Part shown: piece after piece, positions 1 to 11,829 of the stretch
Layout of the letters: each line of letters opens with the position of its first letter
How positions within the stretch are numbered: position 1 is the stretch's first letter
From: Hemicordylus capensis
Taxonomy: Eukaryota > Chordata > Lepidosauria > Squamata > Cordylidae
Direction of reading: 5' to 3'
Assembly (NCBI RefSeq): GCF_027244095.1
Contig: NC_069662.1
Location: forward strand, 15,092,501 to 15,156,500
Length of the DNA: 64,000 nucleotides
The notes under the pieces: model-generated
The model's input: only the letters and a program-made list of their open reading frames with translations
What the model was told of the DNA's origin: nothing
Database searches by the model: none
Translations under genes and position numbers: made by a program

Positions 1-2120
1 CTATGCCTGTCATCCCACGTGTCTTGGGAGTTGTGTGCACACACATCCCTTCATGAGCCTGTGCCTCCTCTCCCATTTGTTGTTTGGATCTGTTTGTCCT
101 CCTTTTTCCAATGGATTGGACATCCCAGTGTCAGTCTAGATGGATTGGGCTGAAGCCACTTAAGCACCGTCTTTGCCCCCCGCCCGCCCCAGAAAACCAA
201 ATGCAGGCCTGCCTTGAAAGCATTACCAAGACACTGGGTTGGCTCAAATTCTTGTGGTGGGGCAGGGGAAAGAGACAGAGACCGACCAGGTTATAGCAAA
301 GGAATAACGGCCAGGATATTTGAGGGGCTTTTGTCCTCTGTTCTAAGAGAATTGGGTAGGGAAATCATGGAAGGAATAGAAGCCAGAACCTATTTGGATG
401 TGCTCCTGAAAATTTGATATTTTATTACTTTGGGGGAAAGCAAAGTATCAGAGCAAAGCATTGAGCAAAATGTTCCAGTTGCCTTGGAGATTGAATGTAT
501 TAAAAAAACAACAGCCTGACTCAAATTATTTTGTAATATAAAAATAAACACACTTTTAAAAATGTTTGAAAAGCAGTGGTCACATTATTCTACCCAGTGC
601 GTCCTTTCCCAAGAGAGGTGCTGGGGCTCAAGCCTGGACTGAGGCCAACTGGCCAGGCTTGAGGAATCCAGGTCCTTGCTCTGAAATGGAGGGCTCTGAG
701 GCGTGGTAACTGAGAAAGGAGGGAGAGGTGCCTGCCCACCACAGGACTTCCTGCTTTGCTCCAAGCCTCAGCTGTGATTTTGGAATTCGTTTCTGGGCAT
801 GAGGCCTGGTACAACCTCTGTCCTAATTCAACACTTATGTGTGACTGATGACATTACTAATAGTTGTGTCTGCCTTCAGAAGCTGTAGATTCTGGAGTGA
901 TTCCCCCCCCCCCGCCCCGCTGCTGCTGTTGAGATGTTAATCTACATGTAAGCATTTCATTATGGAGGGGAGAGGATATTTCAGGGGTGTCTTCTAGAAC
1001 AGGGACCTAAAACCTGTCCTTATAAATCTCCCAAACTTGATGGCAGTTCAGTCTTGAATATCTATTCCAAATGCTATCAAGAGCCACTTTAGAGTGGCTG
1101 AATTACACTATGAAGGGAAGGTGCATATTGCTAGTCGAAATTTGTAGGGAGCGCAGCCATGCTAGGAATGTGCATCTCTTAATGTTCACCACGGCACACC
1201 AGTGAAGTGGCCCTTAGATGCAACATGGCTACATAATCTGGATTAGGTTCTATTGTTTGTTGGTTGGGGAGCTGATTGCTTATTGAGCATTGTGGTGTTC
1301 TACACTCTGGCTCTGTGAAGAAACTTGCACTTCCCCTATCACCAGCTGTACCTCCAAGGGAGTTCTTCCTCCATGTGTTGGAGAACTGACCCTTACACTT
1401 GGGAATGGTTTGAGGGGCAATAACATTTTAAAACATAATGGATTAGATTTTGTCTGCCAGTGTGGAGGTGTTGCCATGTTCCTCAATCATAATGTGCTGT
1501 TAATATTATAAAGCAAATATTTGTTCTATATGTTTGCAAAGGATTCCCCCCCCCCCACTTTCAGCTGTATGCCAGAATTCATACTGAAGGAGCTATGTGT
1601 AAGAGTAGAATTTAGTTCCTTGCCCTTAAGCCTGTGGAGGTAGTCCTAAATACTTGATGAAATATAAAAACCAAGGCACAAATCGCCTGCAAAATCCCTT
1701 CCCCTCAGGTTCTGCAAAGAATAATAGGAGTGAGAAGAATCTAAACAAAGCCCTTTTCTATTAGCTGTCTTCTCTCACCCTTTTAAAAATTCTATGACAT
1801 TGCTGTTTCTTCCACTGGTAAGTGTGACTCATGTTGTATTTGCATCTTTCTCCACTTCCTGCCTCTGCCCCTCTTACAGGAAGACTGTGTGGAGGAACTG
1901 AACTATGATGTGGACTATGTGGTGATGTTTTGTATTTGTTGGTGACTTGGTATTGCCATTTCAAAGAAGATGTGACATGCCTTTCCTATTTTAATGTCCA
2001 ACATTCAGAAAAGCCTTATAACTCTCATAAATATATGAACATATATTGTTTAATGTAAACAATCAAACTGGTTAGCTAAAGTAGCCCAGGCTTTTCCATA
2101 GAGCTGTTCAGTAATGGTAC
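1..2120. other. Left-edge stretch, no gene recognised
   Basis: I see no conserved protein, splice-linked exon or clear repeat family here. Open frames are all under about 75 codons and overlap each other on both strands. Two short C homopolymer runs (about 903-917 and 1546-1556) are the only simple features. An AATAAA at about 543 on the plus strand could end a transcript, but nothing upstream supports one. Confidence 0.4.
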
Positions 2121-2149
2121 CTTTATATGGCCAAGTACAAGTTCCCCTT

Positions 2150-2330
2150 TACCCTTTCCTTTAAGAACAACCTTGCTGGATCAGACATAAAGACACTAGT
2201 CCAGCACCCTGTCTCACTCAGTGGCTCACCAGATGCCTTGGGAAGCCACACACAACCAGGAGGTGAAGGTATGCCCCCTCTTCTGCTGCTTGCTTCCTCA
2301 CCTGAAGTGGCAAGGTAGACGGCTAGAGCA
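2150..2330 (+). repeat. Unclassified interspersed repeat (family U)
   Basis: The phrase CTTGCTGGATCAGAC followed by a block ending CACCAGATGCC recurs at 54030-54150, about 17925-17960 and, in related form, 18590-19090. It is therefore an interspersed repeat of this genome. I cannot assign its class. Confidence 0.5.
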
Positions 2331-2559
2331 CAAGTGGAGGAAGACTCGCTGCCAATCCCACAGATCACCACATTTGAAGATCTATTCTCTGGCAATGCAG
2401 GCAGCAAAGAAGCAGTTCTTTCCTGCCCGCATTGCTTCTGAAAAATCACATACCGCGGAGTTGTCTAGGGTTGTGAGGGGGCTAGTATGTGCCCCTCCCC
2501 CTTGAATTTGAACTTGAAATCAATCACTCGCTGTGATGTCTTCACTGACTTTAGATTGA

Positions 2560-3460
2560 TTGATTGATTGCATTTGGGCTGAACTGGATTCCACAGTTGC
2601 TGCAGAGTCTACTGTGGAGGTATTCAACAACTCCTCTTATAGTATTAGATTGGATCACTTTCAGTTTGTGATTCTTGAGGATGTGGACAAACTGCTGCAG
2701 ACCATATGTCCTACAACCTGTTCTCTTGACCCTTGCCCAACGTACCTTACTTCATCTGGTAATCGTATTATCAGAGAGGGTTTGGTAGAAATAAATACAA
2801 GTATGGAGTTCCACAAGGCTCCAGTACACTTTAATATCTCCAGTACACTTTAATATCTACATGAAACTGCTGGAAGAGATCATCAGGAGGTTTGGCGTAG
2901 GGAGTTATCAATATGTTGATGACACACAGATCTGTTTCTCCATATTGACCTTAGGTGGACATAACTTCCCTAAATGCCTGTCTGGAGGCAATAATGAACT
3001 GGATGAGGGATAACAAACTGCATTTGAATCCAAATAAGATGGAGGTGCTGACTCTGGAGGTCGGAACCTGAGAGATGGTTTAGATCTGCCTGTTCTGGAT
3101 GGTGTTACACTCCTGAAAGATCAGGTATGTTGCTTGAGAGTGCTCCTGGATCCAAAACTCAGGTTGAAGCAGTGGCCACGAGCGCTTTTTGTTAGCTTCA
3201 GTGGATATGTCAGCTATGCCAATTTCTGGATGTAAATGACCTTAAAACAGCGGTAAATATGCTGGTAACCTCCAGGCTTGACTACTGTAATACACGTGGG
3301 ACTGACTTTGTATGTAGACTGGAAACTACAACTGGTACAGAATGCAGCAGCCAGACTGGTCTCTGGGATAACCCAAAGGGACCATATAACACCAACTTTA
3401 AAAGAACTGTGCACACCGCCTAGAGATACATAACAAATTAGGTATATAAAATTAGATAAA
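2560..3460 (+). mobile_element. L2/CR1-clade LINE fragment, reverse transcriptase part
   Basis: Conceptual plus-strand pieces match the reverse transcriptase of the L2/CR1 clades. They include a catalytic YxDD box reading YQYVDDTQ near 2910, then the typical block with NKLHLNPNK near 3015-3040 and a VLLDP-like block near 3140. The frame is broken and the element is truncated at both ends. An old non-functional copy. Confidence 0.7.
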
Positions 3461-3470
3461 AATATAACCT

Positions 3471-4560
3471 TGTTCTTATTCACACAACCGGGATTATCCA
3501 GGAATAACTACTGTGAAGTAATTGTTCTGGTTGTATGAAACAGTTAATCACAGATCAGCTTTTACATGGAGATCTTTGGGCTGAACTACCAATTAGTGGA
3601 GGCTTGTCAAGTTTAGCAAGTCACAGAGGCGATAAATAATAGGTGAAGCCCTTGCCTTTCCTGTCTCACAGATACTTCATATGGAAACCTCTTCATTGTA
3701 TATCTTACCTAACTTTATAAGTTATACTTTCCACTGTTAAACCTATGTCATTACTTTTTAAGATATTCAGCAGTGAGAAGGTAGAAGCCCACTCTTCAAT
3801 TAGCCCTCATTGTCAGCGATATTTTTGACTTGAACCATTTTTTCCCAGTGTCCCTCATTAATCTTTTGATGTCCCTGAGCCTCAAGATCTCTACTTATTG
3901 TTGCCACCTTTAAATTTTTTTTGCCTGAGGTTTTGTGTCAATCTATGTCACATTTCACAGATTCCTCCCCTGAAACAAAGTCCAATTATGCGGAGCCTCT
4001 CAGAGTATTTTGTTAGCTGAAGTCCAAGCCATACATTGTAGTTGCAAAAGAAGATATTATAAGCACTACGTACAAAATCACAAACATTCCTTTGTACTAA
4101 GCAAATTGCAAAAGATATCTCTTGTTGCTGGAATGTGCAGACATTGAGAAGTTATTGCTGAGTGAAAAATGGGAAGATAATCTGACCAGCGAGAACCAGT
4201 ATTTAATAGGCAAATTACTGAAACTACATACTGTGACAGAATAGCCCTGTCATTCCTTCAAAGAGCATTTGGTATCCCCTAATGGGGGTCTCACTGAAGT
4301 AGAGGCCAGGCTCACATCTGCTTCATTTCCAACTTGGTATGCTACTACAGAAGATGCTCCGTCTACTTTGCCTCTGTGTATGGGGGATTCTGGTTCTGTG
4401 TCTCAATCTTTTGTACTTGCATAACACTTCCAAACAATTCAAATGACTGTAAATAAACTTCTGTAATCCTCACGAAACCCATGCAAGATTGATTAATTTT
4501 ACCATCCCTGGAAGGGGCACTGAGGCTCAGAGAATATTGCATAATATTCAGTATTATCAA
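3471..4560. other. AT-rich intergenic DNA, nothing recognised
   Basis: Single-copy-looking AT-rich sequence with no open frame above about 65 codons, no RNA gene and no repeat family that I recognise. Confidence 0.4.
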
Positions 4561-4565
4561 AATTA

Positions 4566-4826
4566 GAGCCAGCGTGGTGTAGTGGTTAGAGTGCTGGACT
4601 AGGACCGGGGAGACCCGAGTTCAGATCCCCATTCAGCCATGATACTAGCTGGGTGACTCTGGGTCAGCCACTTCTCTCTCAGCCTAACCTACTTCACAGG
4701 GTTGTTGTGAGGAGAAACTTAAGTATGTAGTACACTGCTCTTGGCTCCTTGGAGGAATATAAAATGTAATAAAATATAAAAAGCGGGATATAAAATGTAA
4801 AATAATAACAAATAATAATAATAATG
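4566..4826 (+). mobile_element. MIR/CORE-like tRNA-derived SINE
   Basis: The tRNA-like head has A-box-like TGGTGTAGTGGTTAGAGTG and B-box-like GAGTTCAGATCCCC. The MIR-like core contains GGGTGACTCTGGGTCAG and CAGGGTTGTTGTGAGGA, and the tail ends in an (AAT)n-like run. Other copies are at 27831-28061, 39891-40120 and 61854-62072. Confidence 0.8.
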
Positions 4827-5530
4827 CTATCCATTGAGTTCATGACAGAAGCAACCTTTGAACTTGGGACATCTAAACTCTTTGCCAAGTCTCTTAGCCA
4901 CTATGCAACACTAACACTCACACAACTGCCTTAAACTGGTATATTTGTAGAATAGCTAGGGATTTCTAATAAGACTAGTTCTAGCACCCTCCCAAACTAT
5001 AATTCCATGTGTTCCTTGAGAGAGATCCATGCTAGTTAAATATATTTTAAGCTTGTTACAGTTCCATATATAAAAGCATTTTGGGGACGCATCAAACGTA
5101 CAGTTTTGCAGGAGCTTCTGCTGCTATGGTGTCTCACAGAGGTCTCTGAGAATTGCCATTACGTGAGGCATTTCTTTGTCAGAAAGCCCTAACCCTTTAA
5201 CAGGACTGCAATTCCCGCAGTTCCTTCCTTGGGAGCCATGCGAATTAAACCAGTATAATATGTATTGCAGAGACAATATAACCTTCTCAGCAGTTAGATG
5301 TGGAGAAATTTCCACACTGAAGGCTCTATGACACACTCATGAGTTCCTCCTGGAAGTTTTAACCGCGGTTGCTAGAAAGTTGTATCTGGTTAGCCCTCCG
5401 CAAAGGGCCTCAATCATATTTGGTAACTCTTGAATTAGGATAACCCATGTACATAAGGCGCCACCTTTTTTATCTTTGTTTTGCTGAGGGGAGGGGAATG
5501 TAATGAGCTACAAGGCAGAATTGTAAGGTT

Positions 5531-6653
5531 TTAATCCTGCTTCTGAGAAACGTAGTTTTGGCAACTTGTGCCACCCAGGGTGGGACCACACTGTACCTCA
5601 CAATAGTACTTTACGTATCCATACTTCGGATGACATTTTGTCGGCTTAGTACGCCCAGCCACCAGAAGCTCCTTACAGGTCGCCAAGAGATCATCATGCT
5701 TGATATCCCTGTCCCAGATCTGCACCTCAATGTAGTCGAGGCCTGTCAGAATGACAGGCCCAAAGTCCAGGCTTTCAGACCACACAGGGTGGTTGTTGTC
5801 CTGGATGACACTGGTCTTCAATTCCTGGCCACGGAAGAAGACTCTGACGTATGCATCAGTGGCAGAGAAATAGTCGGCCCACAGGCCAGATCCATTCAGC
5901 ACGTGGACTTGGAGGCGGGCAATGCCCCTCTCCCGAGCACAGCACATGGCGTCGGTGGTGCTTTCATCGTGACAGACACACTTACAGGGGTCATCTGAAT
6001 GCTTGTAGCTCCCATAAGGACACTGTTCTGTGCAGTTCCTCCACTGGGCCCTTTGTGTTATGTAATCCCTCACAGCTTTCCTCAGCACATCTCTCCTTGG
6101 GTCTCCATGAGCTATCAAAGTGTGAATGGGTAGCAGGGAATATGAAACTATACCGGGCCTGGTCTTAAGGGTCTCCATCCATTCAGAGAACAACACGATG
6201 TTGTTCTCAACTTCTGTGAACAGCAGCTCAACCTGACTGTCCCCTCCTTCTGCCTCAGTGCGCCGCTGGCCATAGGCCTCCCAGAAGGCTCCTTTGGCTC
6301 GGCCTCTCTTCAGCTCCTGGCACTTGGCCCTCAGGGTCTCAGACAGCAAATCGGGGCCTACAGAGGCCTCCACAGTCAGGCAGTCCTTGATGTCAGAAGC
6401 TGTTAGACCCGCCAAGACCGCCTCACAAGTCCGCACTGCCAGCAGGTTACGCACTCTCCCACCGAGCTGCACTTGGCTTATGTAGTGGGTGCCGTAGGTG
6501 TCGATGACGTGCTGGTATTCCTCGGGGTCGTGCTTGCTTGGTAGTTTCCCCACAGCATGGGAAAAGTGGGGAGTCAGCAGTGAGGGCCTCTGGAGGAGCC
6601 TTAGTCTGCTCGGAGAGAGAAGCGGAGAAGCAGAAGATCAGGAACCAACCCGA

Positions 6654-6686
<33 letters not shown>

Positions 6687-8015
6687 CGCACATGCCTCCC
6701 TATGCAAGAGGCAGAGGCAGAATTTGAGGAAAGGAAGTGCTGACACAACGCTGCATCATGGGGGCCTATATAGGCAGGAGCACTCCTACTCTCCTCCTTT
6801 TTTGCCAATACTCACACATCGAAGGTGACCCAGGAGCAATGTTCCCTGTAACAGGGATTCCCAGATGTTGACTATAACTCCCATCATTCCCATCGGCAAT
6901 GTCCGTTAGCTGGGCATGATGGGAGTTGTAGTCAACAGCATCTGCACATCTCTGCTACTGGGAACACTGCCCAGGATTCAAGAGCCAAAACAAAAGATGA
7001 GCCTCAGAATCTTCTTTCATGTCCATCATTTGCTATCTTCCCTTGAATTTATCATTAACCCCATTTCCCCTGTTCTAGGGCTGCCATGGACATAACACTA
7101 TGGAGTGAACCTGCCCAGATGCTGAGTCATGAGCGGGCCCCATCTATGGGATGATTCACTCACGTCTTTTAGATGTTATTGTGTTTTAACTGGCTTTTGT
7201 ATTTTGTTTTTGTTGTTTTGTTTTGCTGCGGAGATGGTTTAAATGCATTTCTCTTGTTTGTAAGCTGCTTGGATTGGTTTTTAGCCTGAAGTGTGGGATA
7301 GCATGTAGTAAACCAGGCCTGCTCAACTTAGGCCCTCCTGCAGGTGTTGGCCTACAACTCCCATAATCCCTGGCTATTGGCTGCAGCAGCAGAGGATTAT
7401 GGGAACTGTAGTCCAAAACCAGCTGGGGGGCCAATGTTGAGCAGGCCTATAGTAAACAAACACTCACTGGTAGTACTCGCAGGAGACTTCATGCATCACG
7501 AAGCTATACCTGTCCTGCTGAGCCTTCTTGTGCGCATAAATGGCCATCTGAGAATGAGATCCAGCAAACACCACCTGGCTCTTCAAGAAGTCCATCTCCT
7601 TAGGCAACCCTAGATCAATTTTCCACTCGTTCTTTACCTCCCCGGCCAGTGCTTTCATCACATCCATGTCCGAATGCTTCACAGAACTGGTCACCTGCCG
7701 ATAGCAGGTTGTGCGCACCCGCCAGTCTACGCTAGCCAGGGGGAGTCTCTGCAGCTGTCCATCCATCAGGGGGTTCCTGCACAGGGTGCATGTCCCGTTG
7801 GGGTCCTGCCACCTGCTGCTGTCCACTAAATAGGCCCCCTTTCGGGCCAGGGTGGTGATGTCAATACCCTCTCCTGCCAAGTTATGTCCAGGCACAAAGG
7901 CGGAGTGCTGCTCACAGGTGGACCTGGGGAAGAGTTGGCAGTGGCTGGACACTCTTGACAAGAGGAGAGAGAGAAAGAGAAAGCAGGCTGCCAGGAACAG
8001 ACGCAGCGTGGACAT
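5531..8015 (-). CDS. PRF1-like: Perforin-1-like protein, copy A (divergent)
   Basis: Coding exons are 7468-8015 and 5531-6605. The exon 1 donor is CA|GTGAGTG and the acceptor GAGCAG|A, phase 2 as in other PRF1 genes. The product is 540 aa, close to the family's about 555. Seen: a hydrophobic signal peptide (residues 1-27), a MACPF domain with YGTHY at 220-224, an EGF-like module with cysteines from about 374 to 405, and a C-terminal C2 domain from about 411. Putative calcium aspartates are D427, D433, D481 and D483. Family role: stored in cytotoxic granules, perforin binds target membrane through C2 and Ca2+, oligomerises and forms pores that admit granzymes. The start was chosen at the ATG preceding the signal peptide; a possible acceptor (GTGGTGCAG) lies just upstream, so a non-coding exon is likely. 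Odd: the third calcium loop is one residue shorter than in copies B and C and lacks their aromatic tip. No clear poly-A signal was found. Confidence 0.93.
6654..6690. repeat. (TG)n(CG)n microsatellite in PRF-A intron
   Basis: An alternating purine-pyrimidine run of TG then CG lies about 50-85 bp upstream of the PRF-A second-exon acceptor, within the intron. Such runs can adopt Z-form DNA and vary in length. Confidence 0.9.
6852..6965. mobile_element. Short palindromic hAT-type MITE
   Basis: Two inverted arms contain CTATAACTCCCATCATTCC and ATGATGGGAGTTGTAG, with ends CAGGGATTCCCAGATG and, inverted, CATCTCTGCTACTG. It lies in the PRF-A intron and belongs to the family with ACAACTCCCATCAT arms seen many times in the window. 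Confidence 0.75.
7314..7449. mobile_element. Palindromic hAT MITE, CAGGCCTGCTCAAC family
   Basis: Terminal inverted repeats begin CAGGCCTGCTCAACTTAGG. The flanks carry an exact 8-bp target duplication, TAGTAAAC, at 7306-7313 and 7450-7457, which is diagnostic of hAT insertion. It sits in the PRF-A intron, ending about 20 bp from the exon 1 donor. Confidence 0.88.
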
Positions 8016-8395
8016 TGTTCCTCCCAATCCTGCACCACAGAGGGTTTGTTGGTTTCTCAATTCTTCTGGGGGAAGAAACAGAGGGCCTGTTGATGCTGTC
8101 AAGTTCTGGAGGTTGTGCTGGGTCCTTGCGGCTTCCCAAACGCAAACAAACTGGAAGGGGTGTAAAATGTGAAGACTGCATTAAAGGTTTGTGTTTATTT
8201 GAAGACATTTGTCAACTGTGAAATGGAAGATGGGGGCATTCCCCCCCCCCCAGATCAGTATTACTTGATCATCCAAAGAAGCAAATCTTTAATCTATAGA
8301 ACCTTCAGCACTAGAAGCAGTTTCCAATGCTAGGCCTCAAACCTGGACAATACAGTGCTTCTGAGTATGTGTGGAAAGGGTGTTTCCCTTATCAC

Positions 8396-8519
8396 AAGGG
8401 TTCCCAACCTTGGGTCCTCAATGTTGTTGGACTACAACACCCCTCATCCTCAGCCACAATGACTTCATGACTGGGGGTGATGGGAGTTGTGATCCAAACA
8501 ATGTTTGGGGACCCCTGCC
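8396..8519. mobile_element. Palindromic hAT-type MITE, TTCTCAAACTTGGG family
   Basis: Inverted arms carry GGACTACAACACCCCTCAT and GATGGGAGTTGTGATCC, with ends GGGTTCCCAACCTTGGG and GGGGACCCCTG. The flanks CCTTATCA and CCTTACCA look like a slightly mutated 8-bp target duplication. It is upstream of PRF-A. Confidence 0.75.
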
Positions 8520-8744
8520 TTACCACAAAGAAACTGTAGCCCACCCCCATGCATTTCAACAAACTTTGCAGGATTTCCACTGTCAAGGCTGTTGTTTCAA
8601 GGGAGTTCAAGCACCTTTTAACTAACCAACTAACTATGGGAGCTTCAACCCATATTTCCACTCATGGGCATGCCAAAGGTAATAGCCATAAAAGCTGCAA
8701 CATAATAAAAACAAGAAAATCAAACAGACCAATCAATGGTGTTA

Positions 8745-8999
8745 AGGTAAAGTGTGCCCTTTAGTCGGTATCGACTCCTAGTGACCATAGAGCCCTGTGG
8801 TTGTCTTTGGTAGAATACAAGAGGGTTTTGCCACTGCCATCTCCGGTGCAGTGTGAGATGATGCCTTTCAGCACCTTCCTATATCTCTGCAGCCCAATAT
8901 AGGTGTTTCCCATAGTTTGGGAAACATACCAGCGGGGATTCGAACCGGCAACCTCTGGCTTGCTAGTCAAGTCATTTCCCCACTGCTCCATTAGGTGGC
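8745..8999 (-). mobile_element. Sauria-type tRNA-derived SINE
   Basis: Read on the minus strand, the head has a B-box-like GGTTCGAATCCCCGC. The body contains CTGAAAGGCATCATCTCACA, and the tail ends in CGATACCGACTAAAGGGCAC followed by a CTTTACC-type end, as in squamate Sauria SINEs. Sister copies are at 23608, 42962 and 61783. Confidence 0.75.
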
Positions 9000-9314
9000 T
9001 GGTAAAAAGGTCAGGGAGCCCAAATCCAAGGGAGAGTCAATACATAACCAAACAACAGGCAAACCAAAGACTTGCTTGTACAAAGATGTTGCCAGGTGCC
9101 GGCAACGAACCAAAAGTGGGGGTGGGGGGAGACAAATCTCCTGCAGCTGAGAGCTGCACAGGAGGTACCACAAGAGAGAAGGCTCTTTCCTGTGCTCCTG
9201 CCAACCATCCCTCAGAATGTGATGGGTGCTCAGGAGGGTATCTCTAGTTGGCCTCAGGAGGGCGACAGTTCTTTCAGTATGTGGGTTCTAAGCCACTTTG
9301 AGCGTTAAAGGTGA

Positions 9315-9645
9315 CAGGAATATGGAAAGCGGCTCTCTACCAGACCATTGGTCCATCTAGCACAGTACTGTCTACACCAGGCCTGCTCAACTTAGGCCCC
9401 CCAGCTGTTTTTGGACTACAACTCCCATAATTCTCAGCCACAGCAGCCAATAGCCAGGGATTATGGGAATTGTAGGCCAACATCTGCAGGAGGGCCGAAG
9501 TTGAGCAGGCCTGGTCTACACTGTGGCTCTCCAAGGTTTCAGGCCGGAGTCCTTCCCAGCCTTCTTGGAGATGCTGCCAGGGACTGAATCTGGGACCTTC
9601 TGCATGTAAAGCGGATGCTCTACCACTCAGCTGCCATCTCCAATG
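9315..9645 (-). mobile_element. tRNA-derived SINE (family T), split by a MITE
   Basis: On the minus strand, a tRNA-like head (CAGCTGAGTGGTAGAGC...TGCATGCAGAAGGTCCC type) and a body with ACTGGTCTGGTAGAGAGCC are recognisable. The element is interrupted by the hAT MITE at 9378-9513. Family T recurs at 17402, 26588, 28192, 47699, 52160, 52966 and 59812. Confidence 0.7.
9378..9513. mobile_element. hAT MITE, CAGGCCTGCTCAAC family, inside a SINE
   Basis: Both ends read CAGGCCTGCTCAACTT in inverted orientation. An exact 8-bp target duplication, GTCTACAC, lies at 9370-9377 and 9514-9521. The target is family-T SINE sequence, so this insertion is younger than the SINE. Confidence 0.9.
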
Positions 9646-9689
9646 AGCACTCTGAATTCTAATGGAAATGGAACAGCAGCCCGTGAAGA

Positions 9690-10100
9690 TGATGCAAGAG
9701 AGGAGTCAGAAAAATGGCCAGAAGCCTCACGGCAGCATTTCGCACCAGCTGGAGCTTCCAGAGGGTCTTCAAAGACCGCTTTACATCAAATGCATTGCAG
9801 TCCAGTTTCAAGGTAACTAAGATAAGGAAAGGCAGCAGCCAGGTCTACTTGATGCAGGAGCAGACATGGCTGGCATACCACCCTAAATGGAGCAAAGGCA
9901 GTCCTGGGCTCAGTCACTACCTTGGCATCCCAAAGCAAAGTTAGGTCAAAGAACACCCCCCCTCCCAACTGCAAACCTGAGTTTTCAAGGAGCATGGTAC
10001 CCCATCCAAAACCAGTTATATAACGCTGCCACTGGATCACCAGTCTTCCCAACCAAAACACGTCTCTCTTGTCTGGATTAAGTTTGAGCATGTTCACCGC
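9690..10100 (-). mobile_element. CR1/L2-clade LINE fragment
   Basis: The minus strand carries the reverse transcriptase block VNMLKLNPDKRDV near 10060-10097 and, further 3', weak similarity to the VLLD...A.RTAF region. The frame is otherwise degenerate. An old truncated copy. Confidence 0.55.
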
Positions 10101-10107
10101 ATCAACC

Positions 10108-10164
10108 CTTCCTTCCTTCCTTCCTTCCTTCCTTCCTTTCTTTCTTTCCTTCTTTCCTTCATTC
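10108..10164. repeat. (TTCC)n microsatellite
   Basis: About nine TTCC units, followed by degenerate TTTC units. Confidence 0.95.
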
Positions 10165-11310
10165 CATCCCCTGTGCTCACAATGTCTATGTTGTATTCAG
10201 GCGCAATAAATTAAGTGAGCACTGCCCCCTTAAGCAAAACCAGCCAACCCATTCCTTTTCCCCTCTCTTCTCCTATCCAAGATAAATCCTGATGCTGGCC
10301 TGTATTAATAGCCCTGCTAGCAGAGGCAGCCCAAGACGTTACGGTGCCTGAGGCAAGGCATGGATGCTGCCTTGTCCTACGCCTCATTTCAAAACGGACC
10401 CTTGCAAGCTTTGAAAATTGCATGGGTGATGCATGGAGGAAAGGTTGCCATGCCGGCAGCTTCCTCTCCTCTCCTCTTGCAGGCTTCCCAAGGTGTGTGA
10501 GGAGAGGCGCTCCTCGCAAAGCTTTCAAAGGGTCAGGTGGGTCCCAAAGAGTTGCTCCAGCAACAGCAGTGGGGAGCATCTTGCTGCATTACTGGCACCT
10601 CAACAGTCTGCTGTCTGAGGCCATCGCCTAACCTCACCTCATGAAAGAGCTGCCCTGCCCCCAAAGGAGCTGTATAGAACCCTGTTAATAAAATAGACAC
10701 ATAAAGTTTAACAGAGAACACAAAATCCAGGAACCCTCATGCAGCCTGAGCCATTTTCTGCTTCTCCCATGATTCTCAGCGCAGGCTTAATCTCACACAC
10801 AGCAGTCAAGGAGGTAAAACCTGCACCTGAACTGTATACTTTAGAGTGTAGCCAAGGAGCAGGCATGGCCAAATGCTCCTCTCTCTGTACAAAATAATTC
10901 CACACACAGGAAATTAGATGCTGGGGTTCTAGCCCAGCCTTCTCCCTGACATACTAGCTTTCTACAAGCCAGGATATTTCTGTATAGAGCAGGCTTGTAC
11001 AGCAGAAGCCCAGGGGCTGGATCTGGCCTGTGGGGGCTTTTTTACTGGCCCACTGGTAGCAATATCCTGCAGCAACAGCACCCCAGAAAGGCAGAGGGCC
11101 ACTCTGTGGGTCTGTTCCCTCTTCTCCAAGGGGGCCATGCTCTGTCCTGGCCATCTCCACTCCCAGCACAGTTCCTCCACTGACTGTTGCAGGTGTCTAT
11201 CTTATGTTTCTTTTGTTGCTGTTTGTAAGAAGCAGACCACAGTCTTGCATTTCCTCTGCATGGGTGACCTCCCCAATTCACCCCTACGACAGAGAGGGCT
11301 GGTCTTGTGA
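10165..11310. other. Intergenic DNA between PRF-A and the 5S SINE, nothing recognised
   Basis: No supported gene. Open frames below about 125 codons overlap on both strands without any family resemblance. Confidence 0.4.
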
Positions 11311-11596
11311 TAGCAAGCATGACTTGTCCCCTTAGCTAAGCAGGGTCTGCCCTGGTTGCATTTGAATGGGAGACCACATGTGAGCACTGTAAGATATTCC
11401 CCTCAGGGGATGGAGCCGCTCTGGGAAGAGCATCTGAGGTTTCAAGTTCCCTCCCTGGAAGCATCTCCAAGATAAGGCTGAGAGAGATTTCTGCCTGCAA
11501 CCCTGGAGAAGCTGCTACCAGTCTGTGTAGACAATACTGAGCTAGATAGACCCATGGTCTGACTTCGTATATGGCAGCTTCTTATGTTCCTATGTA
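11311..11596 (+). mobile_element. 5S rRNA-derived SINE
   Basis: The head closely follows 5S rRNA: CTTAGCTAAGCAGGGTC, then GCCCTGGTTGCATTTGAATG and GGGAGACCA, the internal promoter region of 5S genes. The body then shares the family-T 3' module (GTGTAGACAATACTGAGCTA ... GGCAGCTTCTTATG). This fits the known squamate 5S-Sauria type. It is not a functional 5S gene. Confidence 0.8.
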
Positions 11597-11744
11597 ACTT
11601 TGGTCCTCCTGTCAGTTGGACCACAACTCCCACTATCCCCGACTATTAGCCACTGTGTCTGGGATGAAAGGATGTGTGTGTGTATATATATATGATGGGA
11701 GTTGTAGTCCAACGACAGCTAGAGGACCAAAGTTGTACAGTCCA
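11597..11744. mobile_element. Palindromic hAT-type MITE
   Basis: Inverted arms: AACTTTGGTCCTCCTGTCAG, then CACAACTCCCACTAT at the left, and ATGATGGGAGTTGTAG, then GAGGACCAAAGTTG at the right. A (TG)n(TA)n run sits in the central spacer. Confidence 0.75.
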
Positions 11745-11829
11745 AACAAGGGTGAATCTGCCAGGGTTTTATCTTGGAACAACTTGTTTTTGTTTCTTTG
11801 TTCATGCATATCGCCCCATACAAATAGGA

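Noticed and set aside
4566-4640. Possible tRNA genes at this and similar A-box/B-box sites
   Set aside because: All sit at the heads of SINE copies, lack a proper cloverleaf and continue into SINE cores.
11311-11380. Possible 5S rRNA gene
   Set aside because: Only the internal-promoter part resembles 5S rRNA and it runs into a SINE body, so it is a 5S-derived SINE.
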